DNA of 64,000 bases. Source: Nymphaea colorata (Eukaryota; Streptophyta; Magnoliopsida; Nymphaeales; Nymphaeaceae). Below, piece after piece: positions 58,992 to 64,000 of the stretch (its first letter is position 1; the number at the start of each line of letters is the position of its first letter). The position numbers and the translations under genes were made by a program. The DNA lies in assembly GCF_008831285.2 (NCBI RefSeq), contig NC_045138.2, positions 8,711,205 to 8,775,204 of the forward strand, read 5' to 3'. Below the pieces are notes generated by a model that saw only the letters and a program-made list of their open reading frames with translations, searched no databases and was not told the origin of the DNA.

Positions 58992-61963
58992 TGTAACGCT
59001 CGTTGTTTGGCAGGACGGGTCGGGTCAGGGTCCAGACCCGGACCCGAGCCCCTCATGCGTGAGCGAGCTCGACTCCGCCTCCCCTCCCTCGTCTTTCCTT
59101 CTTCTCCGTCTTTCCCCTCTTCGTCTGCTACGACTGTAGCTTGGTGAAGCTCGAGGGCGGTGGGTGGAGCAGCGGCGAAGGTGACGGAAGGGGGCAGCGG
59201 CAGCGGCGACGCTTTGGTAAACACTCTCCCTCTCTTTTGTGCGATTTACCCCTCTCTGCCTCTCTCTTGCTCCTGCCCTCTATGCCGCACGTCCTCTCTT
59301 CCTCCCCCTCGCCACCCTCTTTGCCCTTTCTGCTAGCTCTCTCCCACCCGATCCCTCTTCTCACTCACCCGCACTCCCCCACCTGCTCTTTCTCTCTTTT
59401 CTCACCACCACTGCCGTTTTCCCCCTTAACCAAACCCCTCCTCTCCCTGTCTCTCCTCTCTGTCAGCGTCCTTTTCTCTGGTTCATTTCAGCTTTTCCCA
59501 CTACTACCGTGGGTCTCTCCTAGCAACAGATTTTGTGTTGAACTTTATTTCGACGTGTGTTGACTCTTTTTATGGTGTTTTGGGGTTGGATTGTAGTTTA
59601 GGGACGTTTTTCCCCTCTTACCAGCTAGTAGGGCGTGTAGTGAGCAGTGGCAGCAAGCAATCTCGAGCATTGGCACTTGATCGGACGTGTTAAGTGGTTG
59701 CTAGAAGGGTTGTAGCAGTTTGGACGCTTGTTTTGCGGTGAGCGATACCTAATCAAGCTCAAAGTAATGAATATTATCTTCTAAAGCATGTATAATTATT
59801 GTTCGAGCATACTAGAGCTTATAATTGATGATTTTGGGACGCATGTTAGTGATTTTGTTTTTGGAGGAAACTTAGGATTTGCGTTGGGAAGTAATGATTC
59901 ATGTATTTAATGATCGTTTAAGCATGATGGATTAATTTTTGAAGCTTTAGGGAAGCATGGTAGAGATTGTGAGGTTGTGGGGAAGATTTAGAACCATCTT
60001 AGAGAGTGTAGCGCAGACTTCCGTGAACGGATGTATCATGAAGTTAATTAGGGAAAATATACGTATTTGGATGTGACTTTGGGGTTGATGTCTTAATTAA
60101 AGAACGTTATTGAGGAAGGAATTAGTGATGGATTGATTGATGGTTGAGGGTTTTGATATTTCGAGGCAACGTCAAGGCGTAAAGGAGGAGGCCTATTGGA
60201 GAGCTTCTTGGTCGACACTACCTGTCGACACCCTCTTGAGGCGACGAAACGTGCCTCAAGGATTTTATTTTGTATTCGTTCGCTTTTGTTTGAATTGTGT
60301 AGGTATCTAGTAGAAACCTTATTCTTGTTTATGTTTGCAGGTGCACCGGGCACATCCCGTCGACCTTGAGTTCGAAGCTTGAGGCATTTTGAAGAATTTG
60401 GTGAGCGCGCCACAGGTATGGCGACATTCCAGGCAAATCCCTGCCTGGGGCAAATGTGTGATTGTGTGCTCTTAGGATCAAGGGATCCTAGGATTGTGAT
60501 GTTAAATTGATTGACTGCTTTGTGAATGAGTATATGTATGTTGCTTATGTGATATGAATGAGTTAGAAAGATTATTAGTCTTTTGTTTTGAAAATGTTAC
60601 GCATTGACATGTGCATGCTAGAATTGATATCTGTTTAGGACAGATGAGGTGGGGTATCGAGTCGAGTGTCTCCTCGACCCCAATTGTGCATTAGAAAACA
60701 TCATAGAATATATCTACATAGGACAGCTACGAGCCAACCGCAGATCGAGACTACTCTCTATGGATTGGCTAAGTTTTTCAAAGAGGTGATTGATGTGAGG
60801 ATTGATGTGATGATTGATATGAATGTGTACGTTGTTGCATATGCATTGCCATGGGCAACGATGCAAATGGATGAAATAGAGGGTAATTGTACTCATATTG
60901 TTTGACGGCTAGCTATGACTGTTAGTATTATGTGTAGACCTCGTGTGGAGGCAACTGGAGGTGTGAATGCACTCGTGGAGTGTACCAACCTCATGAGCTA
61001 GCCAGTCAGTTTGTGAATGCATTATTCTAATGATAATAATGAATGATTAAGAGATGAGAGGCCGTTCTCGCCACTGGTCTCGTCTGTCGGAGCGCAGGCG
61101 GTGCAAGGCCCCAGGGTTCTGTTGTGTGTTGTGCTTGGAGCGTTGGGCTCCCACCTTCCCAACCTGGGTGTTCTAGGAAAGGCTGAGTATCTCACCTTGG
61201 ACTTCACACATCCAGGGATGAGTGCTCTACCGCTGCAGCGGGTGAAATGGATCCATACTGTTATGGGCCACCACGGGGGTTGTCTCTCGGTTGTAGACCG
61301 CCCGCGGTGTGCACGTGCCTGTGTTGCACCCACAGGAACTGTTAATGCACTAAAGTTAATGAAAATGTAATGTGTTTGATAGAATGCATGTGACTGACGC
61401 ATATGTGAATGATATGAATACAAGTGCTATGTTTAAGCATGCTTCGCATGTGACTGATGTTGTGTTAGTGTGGCCATCAAGTGGCTTTTACGTGTCGTAC
61501 TCTGATACGACATGACGATAGATGGGTTGATATTTGTTCTTTTATTTGAGCCTTACTTGAGAGGGTTTGGCATTTTCCTCGCTTGTTGCCATACTGTGAA
61601 GGCTGAGCCTTCAGTTGTTTTCTTTTTCAGGTTTTGGCGGACCCGGGGCAACAGGTTGAGCAGATGGCTTTCCTCACGTCCTACTGGGGAGGTTTTGGGA
61701 TTGTCGTTTGTAGTGCCGACGCGTCATGTTTTGGTTTTATTGATGTCTTCTTTTTGTTAGGCATCAATGTTATTATTTTGGGGCATTTTGGTCATGCACA
61801 TAGATGTGAATTTGTATGAAACAAAATGGTTATATAAATGAAAGTTCACCCCCTTGTTTTGAATTGCTTGGCTCATCGTCTTTTTGAATTGTTGGGTAGT
61901 CACACCTCGATGCTTTATGTTTAGAAAAAAAAAGTTTGAGGGTTAAAAGGTCGGGGAGTGACA
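58992..61963 (+). mobile_element. 5' LTR (~3 kb) of a chromovirus-type gypsy element
   Basis: Starts TGTAACGCTCG and ends GGGGAGTGACA (TGT...ACA ends) just before a primer site, giving about 2,972 bp. Long LTRs of this kind are known for Del/Tekay chromoviruses. It is GC-richer than its surroundings; CT-rich at 59220-59500. Open frames within (for example 59141-59563) are low-complexity and not genes. A 5-bp target copy, TAAAG, would precede it; the other end is outside the window. Confidence 0.75.
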
Positions 61964-61966
61964 GTT

Positions 61967-61981
61967 TTGGTATCAGAGCCA
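61967..61981 (+). promoter_or_regulatory. Primer-binding site of the right-edge gypsy element
   Basis: TTGGTATCAGAGCCA, complementary to the initiator tRNA-Met 3' end, three bases after the LTR. Confidence 0.9.
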
Positions 61982-62199
61982 TGGCAAACCCCATTATGGA
62001 TGTGAGTTAAAGCCTATCTGTGAAGCCGTGTTGCCCAGGTACGCATTTGTTTGATTAGTTGGTTATTGTAGTTTTGATTTTTCAAGTATAAGTATGTAAT
62101 GTGATCTATGTTTTGAACTTCGTGCTAATGCACGTTGTGATTTGACTTGTGAGTTTGGTATTAGTCATGATTTGAGAATAAAGGATCTTGTTTGTACAG

Positions 62200-64000
62200 A
62201 TGGAATATCATCGTAGGGGTAAGAAGCGTGCTGGGCCTTATTCAGAGGCACATAGAGAGCCCAGCCCAACCCATTCTGATCCGCATTCTCAGCGGGGTGA
62301 CAGTGCGTCAGAGCCCCAGTATGCCCAACTAGGTGGGGGTGCCCAAACCCCATCAAGACAGACTCCGCCAATGGATCAGCAGACTATATTGCTGACCACG
62401 TTGCCGACGCTGACCACGTTAGTGCAGTCGATGGTCGGTAATCAGAGGAGTAATGCATCTCCTCCGGGGGACACCAGTGCTCCAGTTCGGGAGAAGGCGA
62501 CGACAGTGTCTTATCAGCAGTTTATGGCGATGCAGCTGCCTATCTTTTCAGGAGGAGGCAGTCATGACAAGGCAAAGGACTGGATTGAAGATATTGAATG
62601 TATTTTTGGGCTTCTAAAGGTGCCAAAAGAAGATAGAGTGAACTATGGCTCCTATTTGTTGAAGGGTGATGCCAAGAATTAGTGGCAATCAACTAGTGAG
62701 ATTCGGTTCGTTGGCCAAGGGTCAATCTCATGGAAGCAGTTTAGAGATTCCTTCTTCAGCACATACTTTCCAGTGTATGCCAGAGACAAGAAAATGCAAG
62801 AATTTCTAGATTTGCAGCAGAATCAGTCAAGCTTAGAAGAGTACATTACGAGTTATCGGCACTTGGAGGTGTATTGCCCACACCTTTACACTACAGATGA
62901 GGCCAGAGCGGGCAAGTTTGTGCTTGGGCTGCGAGATGGACTACGAAGCAAAGTGTTGACAAGTAAACCTTATGACTTGGATGAGGCAATTACAATGGCA
63001 CGATGCATAGAAGAAGATTGGGTAAGGACACAGAAGGATCATCAGAAGAAAGTAGGCCAGCATTCACAAGGTGGACGGACACAGGTAAAGCGCCAACACT
63101 TTGCGGGCAGGACAAGGCCTTATGAGAGGCGGGATGACCGAACTTTCAGACGGAACCTGCCTACCCGTAGTGAGGCCAGACAGGGGTTAGTGGTCACTCC
63201 GACTTCTTAGAAGTACCCCACTAGTTCTCGTGTGCACCCTGGGAAGCCGTGCTATCGGGTGACTGGGGCTTGTTTACACTGCGGAGGTATGAGACACTTC
63301 ATCAAGGATTTACCGTTGAAGAAAGAAAGAGAATTAAAGAAGCCTGAAGCCGGTTCTTCTAGCGCACGACAGACGTCTAGACGTGTCTACGCTACTACTG
63401 TGGAGGAGCTCCAGGCACACGACCTTGTTGAAGGTACTTTACTTGTTAGTTCTCATATTGCTAGAGTGTTATTTGATGCAGGAGCAACGCATTCTTTTAT
63501 ATCTAGTCGATTTGCTACCTCACTAGAAGTGTCGGCTAGAAGAATGCCGTATGTTTTAAAAGTTGTTAGCCCGATGCATGCCCAAGAGTCGTGTCGTGAG
63601 TATCTTCCTGATGTGGACGTGGAAATCCATCAACTTCACCTACCCGCATAGTTGGTGATCGTAGGTCTCAGTGAATTTGATGTGATTTTGGGTATGGATT
63701 GGTTCTATGCGCATTATGCCATTATAGATTGCAGGAAGAAGCAGATACAGATGTTGACTAATGAGATGCAGCCTGTGGAATTTCATGCTCGTAGGGCCAG
63801 TCGAACTGATAAGATAATGGTGTCTGCATTGAAGGCTAAGCGATGGATAGAAAGTGGAAGCGTTGCCTTCTTGGTCAATGTGTTGATCAATGAGGCTGAA
63901 CTGATGAAATTGCAGGATGTTGCCGTGGTGAGTGAGTATCCTGATGTGTTTCCTGAGGAATTGTCGAGTTTGCCTCCAACTCGAGAAGTGGAGTTCAAGA
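62200..64000 (+). mobile_element. Chromovirus-type gypsy gag-protease-RT start (runs off the edge)
   Basis: Gag starts at 62200 (MEYHRRGKKR) and has PIFSGGGSHDKAKDWIEDIE, WKQFRDSFFSTYFP and AGKFVLGLRDGLRSKVL. The zinc knuckle near 63274 (CLHCGGMRHFIKDL) lacks its final Cys. Protease: VLFDAGATHSFISSRFA (63466; DAG where DSG/DTG is usual), then FDVILGMDWFYAHYA. The RT entry EYPDVFPEELSSLPPTREVE ends at the window edge. Only three stops interrupt otherwise open frames: 62680 (TAG where Trp is expected), 63208 (TAG) and 63649 (TAG). It looks young compared with the relics to its left. Confidence 0.88.

Noticed and set aside
59141-59563. 140-codon open frame rich in Ser/Pro/Leu
   Set aside because: It lies inside the ~3-kb LTR in a CT-rich tract; overlapping frames on both strands are also open, so it is a composition effect.

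Overview
The window is nuclear DNA of a flowering plant. It has few genes, high AT content and long introns. Diagnostic features are a chloroplast-targeted Rieske oxygenase, a plant-type prolyl 4-hydroxylase, a plant mobile domain relic, plant Ty3/gypsy and Ty1/copia elements primed by initiator tRNA-Met, and a decayed chloroplast 16S rRNA insertion. The species cannot be named from this sequence alone.

Two apparently intact genes can be rebuilt exon by exon. (1) A minus-strand prolyl 4-hydroxylase at 8030-10859 has 8 exons and 291 codons; it has all four expected catalytic residues and ends in a C-terminal KDEL. (2) A plus-strand PTC52/ACD1-like Rieske monooxygenase at 30794-53119 has 7 exons and 540 codons. 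Its last two exons are separated from the first five by a 16,336-bp intron filled with nested retrotransposons. Both models keep frame at every junction, and each contains one GC-AG intron. The left edge (827-1880) carries the frameshifted 3' exons of a CIA1/CIAO1-like WD40 gene.

Layout: 1-1.9 kb CIA1 pseudogene. 2-7.7 kb: degenerate repeats, a CACTA-like end and a 130-bp TA microsatellite. 7.9-10.9 kb: P4H. 11-18.4 kb: intergenic DNA with small repeats. 18.5-20.3 kb: arrays with ~60-bp, ~180-bp and ~396-bp units. 21.15-23.9 kb: an 11-copy satellite-like array. 24.6-25.2 kb: plant mobile domain relic. 27.84-27.95 kb: chloroplast 16S fragment. 29.0-29.75 kb: second copy of a segment also present at 17.2-17.7 kb. 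30.8-53.1 kb: PTC52. 53.1-59 kb: microsatellites, a MITE-like element, an antisense copia relic and a Tat-type integrase relic. 59-64 kb: a young-looking chromovirus-type gypsy element with a ~3-kb LTR, running off the right edge.

Inside PTC52 intron 5, gypsy element A is split by a copia element. The copia is in turn disrupted by an unclassified 2.8-kb block, a foreign 276-bp LTR and an antisense gypsy element B. A's integrase core also seems to carry a local inversion. The two functional genes act in different compartments (chloroplast envelope; ER/secretory pathway), and nothing suggests they are functionally linked.
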